Origin: Bacillus alkalisoli
GTDB lineage: Bacteria; Bacillota; Bacilli; Bacillales; Bacillaceae_I
Reading direction: 5' to 3'
Length of the DNA stretch: 64,000 nt
Assembly: GCF_002797415.1 (NCBI RefSeq)
Contig: NZ_KZ454944.1
Span: forward strand, 457,745-521,744
Shown: one piece after another, positions 53,110 to 61,600 of the stretch
Position numbering within the stretch: the stretch's first letter is position 1
How the letters are laid out: each line of letters begins with the position of its first letter
The notes under the pieces: generated by a model
Seen by the model: only the letters and a program-made list of their open reading frames with translations
What the model was told of the DNA's origin: nothing
Database searches by the model: none
Translations under genes and position numbers: made by a program

Positions 53110-53195
53110 TTTTCGGCAACTGGCTGGCATCTCGACTTTCGTCGTATTAGCCCCTTTAGCTTTGCGTCCTAGCGTTTCCACTAGTTTGCCTTTTT
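53110..53195 (-). ncRNA. c-di-GMP-I (GEMM) riboswitch of the Tad pilus operon
   Basis: Read on the minus strand: AAGGCAAACTAG, P2 hairpin CTAGTGGAAACGCTAG with GAAA loop, GACGCAAAGC, TAAAGGGGCTAATACGAC, a P3 hairpin CGACGAAAGTCG, then ATGCCAGCCAGTTGCCGA. All conserved GEMM-I features are present, including the GAAA loop and the A-x-GGGGC strand. It sits about 90-180 bp upstream of flp with a terminator between. It couples pilus synthesis to the sessile/motile signal c-di-GMP. Confidence 0.95.
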
Positions 53196-53481
53196 CAATT
53201 TTTGTCACACATAACGTTTACTTGTTTAGTAGACTTAAAATGTTATTATGTGTAATTTCATAGTACTATGAGCTTGTCTGAACTACTATAGGCGCATGTG
53301 TCGAATTTTGTCGTGGATATTTTGGACTATAAAACGATTCTCTAGAGTTATTTGTTTTATGGGGGTCAATTTGCTAGGTTTTTACTACTATCTTCAATAG
53401 TCATATAGTATGTAATAGTAGAATTAACAGGAATGATAGATTAAAATGAATGATAAAATCTACTAAAAAGGTTGATGGAAC

Positions 53482-53826
53482 ATGTTTAAAATAAAAGATT
53501 TAGATGGAGTGGAAAGAGAAATTCCAATTACAATACTTCCTTATAATACTTTTCTAAAAAGATTAAAAGGGTTGATGTTTAGAGTAAAGCCTATACGTGA
53601 AGAAGGTATTTTACTGAAGCCATGTAATTCTATTCACATGTTCTTTATGTTTTTTGCGATAGATGTTGTATTTGTAAATGAAGAGAACGAGATTGTCTAT
53701 CTGAAAGAGCACGTTAAACCGTGGACAGTAGTTTGGCCCGTTAAAGGTGCTGTCGCAGCAATCGAACTACCAACTGGCACCATCTCTAACTACTCCATAA
53801 AAACAGGCGCAACGATAAAAATGTGA
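53482..53826 (+). CDS. DUF192 family protein
   Basis: 114 residues, a complete DUF192 domain: RLKGLMFRVKPIREEGILLKPCNSIHMFFMFFAIDVVFVNEENEIVYLKEHVKPW and PVKGAVAAIELPTGTISNYSIKTGATI. Members are small beta proteins of unknown role, often secreted; this one lacks a signal peptide. Divergent to the Tad operon; DUF192 proteins are often found next to pilus genes, so a link is possible. The last codons (ATG TGA) run into a palindrome. Confidence 0.9.
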   Translation: MFKIKDLDGVEREIPITILPYNTFLKRLKGLMFRVKPIREEGILLKPCNSIHMFFMFFAIDVVFVNEENEIVYLKEHVKPWTVVWPVKGAVAAIELPTGTISNYSIKTGATIKM

Positions 53827-53882
53827 AATCGGGACGGGGTTCAATTCTCATGTTGAATGAAAAGTGAACCCCGTCCCGATTG
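53824..53882. repeat. Palindrome of the GGGACGGGGTT family, containing the DUF192 stop
   Basis: TGAAATCGGGACGGGGTTCA with right arm GTGAACCCCGTCCCGATTG: the unusual TCGGGAC of the left arm is matched by GTCCCGA on the right, a compensated variant. Confidence 0.85.
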
Positions 53883-54017
53883 TCCTCTAGTTGGAGAAAA
53901 ATAATCGAATCGAATTGTTAGTTTGCCCCGAAAAGACTTACTTTTGGGGGATTTTTTTATGGAGGTGTTCTGCAAATTTAGTTCTTTTTTAGGTTTATGG
54001 ATGAAGTATTTCGGTTC

Positions 54018-54172
54018 TATCGGCGAAAATGAGCAGTTAATCGGCGAAAATCAGGAATCTATCGGCGAAAATGGAGGATTAATCGGCGAAAACTAGAATC
54101 CAATCGGCGACAAGAATTTTATATCGGCGAAAATCGTAGGTTATCGGCGAAATGCAAAGTGTATCAGCGGTA
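54018..54172. repeat. Phased TCGGCG array 3 (eight units)
   Basis: Core starts at 54020, 54041, 54062, 54083, 54103, 54124, 54144 and 54164: spacing 21, 21, 21, 20, 21, 20, 20. It lies between the convergent DUF192 and NERD genes. Confidence 0.92.
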
Positions 54173-54188
54173 ATAAGCCCCAGGACCA

Positions 54189-55157
54189 TTAAATTAATGT
54201 ATCGAGTAAATACTTTCTATTCTTGTAATGGCCATCTTGCTTTAAGTTCATAGATCCTAATAATCTTTTAGTTACATCAGCCGACTCTATTAAAAGTAAC
54301 TCGCGAGCTTCCTTATTCGATATCTTATTTCCAAATAAATAGTAATAGTCTTTTAATGCCTCACTATGAGCCATTTTATCCGTCACCTTACATTTAGGAC
54401 AAAACCATCCTTTTTGCTTTTTGATCATAGGCAAATGCGAGCAACAAGGACAAAACACTCCCATCGTTAAATCATTCTTCGTCATATTATAATTTTCTAA
54501 AATGGATTTTCTTAAAGGTGTGTGTTTTTTCAAAAGGAATTTATTTAAGGATTTAGCACTTTTATAGGAAAGGATATCCTCTTGGTACATGGAGAGTAGT
54601 TTTGATAGCTTTGTTGGAAGATAATGCGCGTGAATGACTTTCTCATAGAAACTTCGGTGAGTGTCGTTGGTTTCAATTTTAGTAGAAGAGTTAGCTACTA
54701 CCACTAACGGAATGATTGGAATATCAGGAAGTTTGTTTTCGATTAACCATTTCCTTAGGCGGTATGCTTGCAGATCCACTTGAATGATGGGACACTGGTA
54801 TGTTACTTCTGTATCATTATAAGTTTGAATGAGCTGATGTCCTTTTGTATCCAAAAACAACTTGCCTTTCATCGTTTTGACTTCTAAAATAGCGAGAAAT
54901 TTTAAAGTTAGTAGAAGTAAGTCAACCTGGAAATAAAACTTGTTTTCTCGTAATCGAAGGTAGTGGTAAATGTAGAAAGTGTTCTCAGGTAGCATTTGAA
55001 AGTAGTAATCAAGTGAATGTTCTCCCTTGTATCCTTTCGAATATGTTACTAAGTCTTTCTGGATAAAGGGTAGTTTAGGATATGCTGGGTTTGTTCTTCT
55101 CTCCAGTGAGGTGAGTTGGTGTACATTATAGGGAATTTCGTACGGTTTTCCTAACAT
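54189..55157 (-). CDS. NERD-domain protein with C-terminal zinc ribbon
   Basis: Start ATG 55157 after AAAGGAGTG. The roughly 322-residue protein has a NERD (nuclease-related) domain: YKGEHSLDYYFQMLPENTFYIYHYLRL, FYFQVDLLLLTLKFLAILEVKTMKGKLFLD (the D-x-L and E-x-K of the PD-(D/E)XK-like core), PIIQVDLQAYRLRKWL and IPIIPLVVVANSSTKI. At the C-terminus CPCCSHLPMIKKQKGWFCPKCKV is a four-Cys zinc ribbon. It may be a DNA-processing or defence-related factor; the role is unknown. Arrays 3 and 4 flank it on both sides. Confidence 0.88.
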   Translation of the reverse strand: MLGKPYEIPYNVHQLTSLERRTNPAYPKLPFIQKDLVTYSKGYKGEHSLDYYFQMLPENTFYIYHYLRLRENKFYFQVDLLLLTLKFLAILEVKTMKGKLFLDTKGHQLIQTYNDTEVTYQCPIIQVDLQAYRLRKWLIENKLPDIPIIPLVVVANSSTKIETNDTHRSFYEKVIHAHYLPTKLSKLLSMYQEDILSYKSAKSLNKFLLKKHTPLRKSILENYNMTKNDLTMGVFCPCCSHLPMIKKQKGWFCPKCKVTDKMAHSEALKDYYYLFGNKISNKEARELLLIESADVTKRLLGSMNLKQDGHYKNRKYLLDTLI

Positions 55158-55414
55158 AGTTTCACTCCTTTTCGTAATTTCAAAAAAAATATATAACAAA
55201 TAGAGAGGAAAATCTACTAATTTAAGAGAATTTTCCGATAAAAATTAGACGGTAGTGGAAGGATTAGGTTTAATCGACGGAAAAAGACGGAATCTACTAT
55301 GGAAACGGACACTAAAATGCATTAAATGCGTAAAAATAATGACATATTAGAAAGGGGGGCATTACTTATCGAGTGAGTCTAGTGAACCTAGTCCCTTTGT
55401 TTTTGAAAAAATGG

Positions 55415-55620
55415 AGCCAATCGGCGAAAAATGGCATTCTATCGGCGAAAATGAGCAGTTAATCGGCGAAAATGGAGGATTTATCGGCGAAAATAAGCAA
55501 TCAATCGGCGGGCACTAAAACATTATCAGCGAACTAGTGGTTTTATCGGCGATAGCCATGCGGAATCGGCTAAAACGAAAACAAAAAAAGAGCGCCACTT
55601 CCACTTCTAAAGCAACGCCC
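55415..55620. repeat. Phased TCGGCG array 4 (eight units) with attached terminator
   Basis: Core starts at 55421, 55442, 55463, 55484, 55505, 55526, 55546 and 55566: spacing 21, 21, 21, 21, 21, 20, 20, identical to array 2. It is followed by AACGAAAACAAAAAAAGAGC and a hairpin (GAGCGCCACTTC / GAAGCAACGCCCT-type arms) that on the minus strand ends in T7, a terminator for the TetR gene. The stretch 55200-55410 upstream has no gene. Confidence 0.9.
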
Positions 55621-55627
55621 TCATATT

Positions 55628-56473
55628 TTAAATATACTGCTTTAACTCTTCTAAAACTTCCTCCGAAAATAAACTTTCCAACGCGCCAACAGCGCTGTGG
55701 AGTAAATACTTCCTAGGTTTCTTCGTGTCAACGAGCTCGTCGTATATGAAATCTAGTAATTCTTCACACTCTGCGCGAACGTTTGAATCTACTTTTTTCT
55801 TTAAACCTTGGATTAGTTCATAGATTTCCATTTGTTGTGAGTTTTCTTGTTGTAAACGAGAAAGAAGTAAAGAAGGGTTAAATAAAGTCTCTTCTGTTTT
55901 TTCTAGTTCCGGCAACTGGTGTGTGACGCGTTTTAGGCAATAGGATACGATTTTGTGTAAGTCCTCCGGATAGCCACCCGAAAATCTTCTCTCATATTTC
56001 ATCGTTTGTTGCAGTAACGCTGTAAACATGATCGAGCAATCTAGTAAATACTTCTTCTTTTCTACTCCGAACAGGTCAGTGAATCGTTCGAAAATCCACC
56101 CTAACATCTTCAGTTGAAAATCTAAAATAAATTGTTTTAAGTCCTCGTCTTTCGACATCACAAGCTCTTCAAAAAGTGGTACAAGATGGTTGACTCGATT
56201 TGTTTTTAACTGTAGCACCATTTGTTGAATGAAAATTTGTTGATCCGAGCGTTTATGGCCAATCAAAAGTTCGTTTCGTTCTTTTTCGAAATCGTCATAT
56301 ACAAGTTGGAAAATAGAAATAATCAGTTCGTTTTTAGAGGAAAAGTAATTATAAAAAGTACCTTTGGAAATGCCACTATCATCTAGAATGTCTTGAATGG
56401 ATGTGGAGTGAAAACCTTTCTTAACGAACAGTTTATGCGCTTTCTTTAACACTTGCTTTTTACGTTCATGCAT
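55628..56473 (-). CDS. TetR-family regulator next to an MFS exporter
   Basis: Start taken as ATG 56473 (AGGTGAT upstream). About 281 residues, longer than typical TetR. The N-terminal helix-turn-helix reads KKAHKLFVKKGFHSTSIQDILDDSGISKGTFYNYFSSKNELIISIFQ. The C-terminal part is wholly helical, with no close family. It is divergent from the drug exporter gene, the classic arrangement in which it represses the exporter and itself. GACT-10-AGTC near 56493-56510, in the shared region, is a weak operator candidate. Confidence 0.9.
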   Translation of the reverse strand: MHERKKQVLKKAHKLFVKKGFHSTSIQDILDDSGISKGTFYNYFSSKNELIISIFQLVYDDFEKERNELLIGHKRSDQQIFIQQMVLQLKTNRVNHLVPLFEELVMSKDEDLKQFILDFQLKMLGWIFERFTDLFGVEKKKYLLDCSIMFTALLQQTMKYERRFSGGYPEDLHKIVSYCLKRVTHQLPELEKTEETLFNPSLLLSRLQQENSQQMEIYELIQGLKKKVDSNVRAECEELLDFIYDELVDTKKPRKYLLHSAVGALESLFSEEVLEELKQYI

Positions 56474-56650
56474 GAAATCACCTAACTTTTTGGACTCATA
56501 GTATAAAGTCAATAGTACAGGAAAAGTGCATATATAGCAACGTTCTCATAAACAAAATTACTTTTTCTTGAAAATAATGTACTATCGGTATAAAATAGTA
56601 TAATCAGAGTATAAAATATTAAACGTGTGGTATAAATTAGGGGGAATAAT

Positions 56651-58120
56651 ATGGCTACCATGATAGGGACGATTTCGAAGTCAGATGCAAAGCGTCCGCC
56701 ATATGGGATTATTACGGTTTTAATGATTGGTGCGTTTATCGCATTTTTAAATAATACATTATTAAACATTGCGCTGCCGTCCATTATGAGTGATTTAAGT
56801 GTGAATGCTGCTACTGTTCAGTGGTTAACAACAGGATTTATGTTAGTGAACGGTGTATTAATGCCGATGTCGGCTTTTTTAATCCAAAAATATTCCGTTA
56901 GGCGACTGTTTTTGGTGGCGATGGGAATTTTTGCGTTCGGTACGATTGTGGCCGGGATGGCTCAAATTTTTCCATTATTATTAACGGGAAGAATGTTGCA
57001 AGCGGGTGGAACGGCGATTATGATGCCGCTACTAATGAACGTGTTGCTTGTGAGTTTCCCGATTGAAAAGCGCGGAACAGTAATGGGGATGTTCGGAATG
57101 ATTATGATGGCCGCGCCAGCCATTGGACCGACGTTGTCTGGTTGGATTGTGGAGCATTACGCATGGCGAATGTTGTTCCATTTCGTCTGGCCAATAGCGC
57201 TTACGATATTTTTGCTTGGATTTTTCTTATTGAAAGATAAAAAAGAGAAAGTGAACTTGAAGTTAGATCTCGTTTCGTTGACGTTGTCTACGATCGGGTT
57301 CGGTGGGGTTTTGTTCGGGTTCAGTTCCGCAGGGAATGCTGGGTTTGAAAGTCCACGAGTGTATTTGCCGATTGTAATTGGTGTTATTTCCTTGGTGACG
57401 TTTATTAGAAGGCAAAACGGCCAGGAGCGGCCGATGTTGAACTTTGGTGTGTATAGATATCCAATGTTTGCCCTGTCATCGGCGATTTCGATGGTGTTGA
57501 ATATGGCGATGTTTTCGGGGATGTTGTTGCTTCCTATATATGTGCAAACGATCCGCGGTATTTCGCCGATGGATGCGGGGTTAATGTTGTTGCCGGGGGC
57601 GCTTGTGATGGCGTTTATGTCGCCAGTGACTGGTAGGCTATTTGATAAGTTTGGCGGGCGTATGTTGTCAATTATCGGGTTGACCATTATGGTTGTGACA
57701 ACTTTTCAGTTTACTAGATTAACGACGGAAACTCCGTATTTTTATTTGATGACACTGCATGCGGTGAGGATGTTTGGGATTACGATGGTGATGATGCCAG
57801 TTTCGACGAATGGACTAAATCAATTGCCACGTAAGTTCTATCCGCATGGAACGGCGATGAATAATACGTTGAATCAGTTGTCAGGAGCGATTGGAACGGC
57901 GTTGCTTGTAGCGATTATGTCGATTCAGACGGAGAGATATACAGCGAGCATGGGTCAGGATACGACTAGTGGAAATGGAATCAATTTGCTCGCGATGCTT
58001 GAAGGTATTAACGATGCATTTTTCGTCGCAACATGCTTTGCGCTCGTCTCGTTAGGGTTATCGTTCTTCATTAAGAGGGCGAGACCTGCGGATGAAGAGG
58101 AGAAAGAGAAAGCAGCATAG
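56651..58120 (+). CDS. DHA2-family (EmrB/QacA-type) multidrug MFS exporter
   Basis: 489 residues with about 14 membrane helices. Family marks are FLNNTLLNIALPSIMSDLSVNAATVQWLTTGFMLVNGVLMPMSAFLIQKYSVRRLFLVAMGIFAFGT, GRMLQAGGTAIMMPLLMNV (motif C-like), APAIGPTLSGWIVEHYAWRMLF, and AGLMLLPGALVMAFMSPVTGRLFDKFGGR. It uses proton motive force to export drugs or lipophilic compounds, and is close to LmrB/MdtP proteins. Codon use is richer in G than in neighbouring genes (many GCG/TTG), hinting at a different history. The TetR gene is divergent. Confidence 0.93.
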   Translation: MATMIGTISKSDAKRPPYGIITVLMIGAFIAFLNNTLLNIALPSIMSDLSVNAATVQWLTTGFMLVNGVLMPMSAFLIQKYSVRRLFLVAMGIFAFGTIVAGMAQIFPLLLTGRMLQAGGTAIMMPLLMNVLLVSFPIEKRGTVMGMFGMIMMAAPAIGPTLSGWIVEHYAWRMLFHFVWPIALTIFLLGFFLLKDKKEKVNLKLDLVSLTLSTIGFGGVLFGFSSAGNAGFESPRVYLPIVIGVISLVTFIRRQNGQERPMLNFGVYRYPMFALSSAISMVLNMAMFSGMLLLPIYVQTIRGISPMDAGLMLLPGALVMAFMSPVTGRLFDKFGGRMLSIIGLTIMVVTTFQFTRLTTETPYFYLMTLHAVRMFGITMVMMPVSTNGLNQLPRKFYPHGTAMNNTLNQLSGAIGTALLVAIMSIQTERYTASMGQDTTSGNGINLLAMLEGINDAFFVATCFALVSLGLSFFIKRARPADEEEKEKAA

Positions 58121-58185
58121 GTGTAAAACGGGGACGGGGTTTGATTTCGCATTTTGAATGTGAAATCAAACCCGTCCCTATTTCT
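58121..58185. repeat. Palindrome of the GGGACGGGGTT family after the exporter gene
   Basis: TAAAACGGGGACGGGGTTTG with right arm ATCAAACCCGTCCCTATTTC; one C is missing in the right arm. It is the likely terminator of the exporter gene. Confidence 0.8.
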
Positions 58186-58303
58186 CGCCAAAAACCAAAT
58201 CTATTCGTCATTGGTTATCAACTCTTGTCTGGTACTTTTGTACTATTTTGAAAATTGTGATTGATATGTTGATATTTTCATAGTACGTTTAATATAAGTG
58301 TAA

Positions 58304-58317
58304 TGATAGCGTTTGCA
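58304..58317 (+). promoter_or_regulatory. cre-like site 1 upstream of the amylopullulanase gene
   Basis: TGATAGCGTTTGCA differs from the CcpA consensus TGnAARCGnWWWCA at two positions. It lies 68 bp before a perfect site. Confidence 0.5.
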
Positions 58318-58371
58318 CAACTGTAAACTTATTTACAACAAAAGGGAATTCATCTTTTTTGTGCAACTTTG

Positions 58372-58385
58372 TGCAAACGGTTTCA
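58372..58385 (+). promoter_or_regulatory. Perfect CcpA binding site (cre)
   Basis: TGCAAACGGTTTCA fits TGnAARCGnWWWCA at every position. LacI-type maltose regulators use similar sites. It predicts glucose repression of the starch-degrading enzyme encoded downstream. Confidence 0.8.
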
Positions 58386-58617
58386 CGTCACGCGCTACAC
58401 CACACAGCAAGCAGAAAGCAGCACACAACAAAACAATCACCATAGCTAGCGCAAAACAATCCAACGCAACACACCAAGCATTAATCACCAAGCATCAAGC
58501 AACCAGCAATACGCAACACCACACTTCTCACCGAGACAAAAGCTGAAAGTAACAAATCTAGCTCAAGCAAACACCACATCAACGCAATCAAACAATTTAG
58601 AAAGGGGCACAGTATTC
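58386..58617 (+). other. Long C/A-rich, G-poor leader of the amylopullulanase message
   Basis: About 230 bp dominated by CAA, CAC, AGCA and AACA units, with hardly any G or T, between the cre site and the ribosome binding site (GAAAGGGG). The frame that runs through it has no start site. It would be an unstructured 5' untranslated leader, which may aid ribosome access or mRNA stability. Confidence 0.55.
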
Positions 58618-61600
58618 ATGAAAAGAAAGTCGTTTCAAAAAGGAATGGCAATACTTTTATCTATTTTATTAGTAATCTCCATGTTTCCAGGCTACATAAC
58701 AACCGCGACAGCTGAAACAACTACAACTGAGTCAGTCGAAAGGCAGATTCGTTTTTCGTATGAACGAGCAGATCAAAATTACGGAGATTGGGACCTATGG
58801 GTTTGGGGAACCGGGGTTAAAGATGGCGACATTAAATTTACCGAGTTTAAAGATGGTAAAGCGTATGCGACCATTCTAGTTTCCGAAAATGCAGACAGTG
58901 TAGGGTTTATTGTACGCAAACCTGATTGGTCGGAAAAAGACATTGATGCGGACCGCAATATCACTCTGCACAAAACAGAACCAATAACAAAAGTCCACGT
59001 AAAAAGTGGAGAATACGACTTCCATACAGTACCTGAAGTAGCAGGTCCAGTAATATCAGATGGTAATGCTCATTTCTATTACCGTAACCCAGCATTATAC
59101 ACAACAAATGAAATGCACAAAGTAGAAAAAGTCGAGCTAGAAATTTTAGGCCAGCGCTACGAGTTAGAGGCTCAGCCGAAAAATGAGCGTTTCGCGTTCA
59201 CGCTAGAAAACGTGCCAAACGGCGAGCATGAGTACACCTATTTTGTCACAATAGACGGAACAACTACTCAAGTGACAGACCCGTATAACACCGCTCTAGG
59301 CAAATCAACAATCAAACTAGTCCAATCAGCCGTAGAAGTGAACGCTTCCGTATATCCGGCTGCGGTGAACTACAACGAAAACGCAGTAGTCACAGTCGAC
59401 TATACAACAGAATCAGATGCAGTAATTCGTGAAGTATCTATTAATCTATCGGCAATCGGTGGAAAAGAAAAAGTAGCCATCGATCCAGAACTTAACGAAA
59501 TTACCGTTGCAGTAGACCAAAAGATTACAGCAGGTGTAAAAGAATTACCAATCGTTGCGATTGACCAATTTGGCAATCGCCACCAAGGAAAAGCTATCCT
59601 AGAAGTAAAAGCACGCACATTTACTGGCGAAGAGGCAGACTTTGATTGGGATGAAGCGATCATCTACTTCATGCTTACTGACCGATTCTTCGACGGAGAT
59701 GCTTCCAACAACGACCCATACGGAATCGGGTATGACAAAACAAAGCCAGGTACGTATCAAGGTGGAGACTTCAAAGGTATCACGCAAAAATTAGACTACC
59801 TGAACGAACTAGGAATTAACACGATTTGGATTAACCCGATCGTAGAAAATATTAAATACGACGTAAGACATGCAGAGCCAGGTACGCCATACTACGGTTA
59901 CCACGGCTACTGGGCGAGCAATTTCGGTGAGCTAAACCCTCACTTCGGAACAATGGCGGATTTTCACGAGCTAATAGATGAGGCACACAATCGTGGAATG
60001 AAAATTATGATTGATGTGGTATTAAACCATACAGGCTACGGCTTAAAAGCAGACGACGCAAAATACAGCCATATCCCACACTTCCCAACAGACGAAGACC
60101 GTGCCCGCTTCGACGGAATGCTTCGTGCAGGTGGAACGGACACAATCCGCGGGGAGCTAGCTGGATTACCGGATTTCATTACAGAAGACCCAGCAGTGCG
60201 CGCTCAAATTATCGAGTGGCAAGTCGACTGGATTGAAAAATCAAGAACAGAAAGCGGAAACACAATCGATTATTTCCGTGTGGATACAGTAAAACATGTA
60301 GAAAACACAACATGGATGGCGTTTAAAAATGCCCTAACAAAAGAAATGCCGGAATTCAAAATGATCGGCGAGTCGTGGGGCGCAAATGCGAACGATGACC
60401 ACGGTTACTTACACAACGGTATGATGGACTCGTTACTAGACTTTGAGTTTAAAAATATTGCTAGAGACTTTGCAAATGGGCAAATCCTTTCGGCGCAATC
60501 TCGTTTAGAAAACAGAAACAACAAACTATCCAACGGAGCAACAGTAGGAAACTTTTTAGGAAGTCACGATGAAGAAAGATTCCTAGAAATAGTTGGTGGC
60601 GACTTAGGGAAATACCAAGTAGCAGCTTCTCTACAACTAACGGCTAAAGGCCAGCCAGTTATTTATTATGGAGAAGAACTTGGCCTTGGTGGCAAAGCTA
60701 ACTATCCTTATTATGACAACAGACAAAACATGCCTTGGCAGGAGATTGATGGGAACCGTACTTTAGCGCACTACAAAAAAGTGTTAGCATTCCGAAACGA
60801 ACATGCGACAGTTTTTGCAAAAGGCGCTCGTGAAAAGGTAGCGGGCTCAGACCAAGACCAATATTTACTATTCTCGCGCAGCTACAACGGTGATGCCGTA
60901 TACGTTGGCTTAAACACAGCTAAAGCTACAAAAGAAATAACAGTAAATGCCGGTTCTGAACATGCGGTCGTAACAAACCATTACAAGAACACAACCCATG
61001 CTGCTGATAAAAATGGCCATGTAACGTTATCTCTTCCTTCGATGGAAGATGGTGGGACGGCCTTGTTCACAGTGGATAACGGCTCTTTAAGCGAACTTCC
61101 AAAGGGTGATGTGGGTGAAATTCCTGCAGATACGATTCGAATTCATTATCAACGAACAGATAATAGTTACGAAAACCTTGGCTTATGGTTATGGGGCGAT
61201 GTAGCATCACCTTCGGAAAACTGGCCATCTGGCGGGACGAAATTCCAAGCGGATCAAGTGACGAGCTACGGTGCATACGTTGACGTACCAATGAAAAAAG
61301 GTGCCGAGAATATCGGATTCCTTGTGTTGAACGTAACGAATGGTGATAAAGATGGCGAAGACAAATGGGTAGAGCTATTCTCGCCAGACATTAATGAGCT
61401 TTGGATTAAGCAAGGTTCAGACCAAGTGTCCTTATATGAACCAGTTGATTTGCCAGCAAACACAGTGCGTATTCATTATGATCGAAATAATAATGATTAT
61501 GACGGTTGGGGTTTATGGAACTGGCATGATGTACAGTCCCCTTCTGACGGTTGGCCAAATGGTGCGGCAGATGCGGCTGGTGTTGGGAAACATGGGGCGT

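Noticed and set aside
26738-55570. CRISPR arrays at the four TCGGCG clusters
   Set aside because: The conserved core is only 6-10 bp and the gaps are about 11-15 bp, much shorter than CRISPR repeats and spacers, and no cas genes are present.
58313-58546. 77-codon frame in the amylopullulanase leader
   Set aside because: It overlaps both the second cre site and the C/A-rich leader, has no ribosome binding site and shows only the Gln/Thr/His bias expected from CA repeats.
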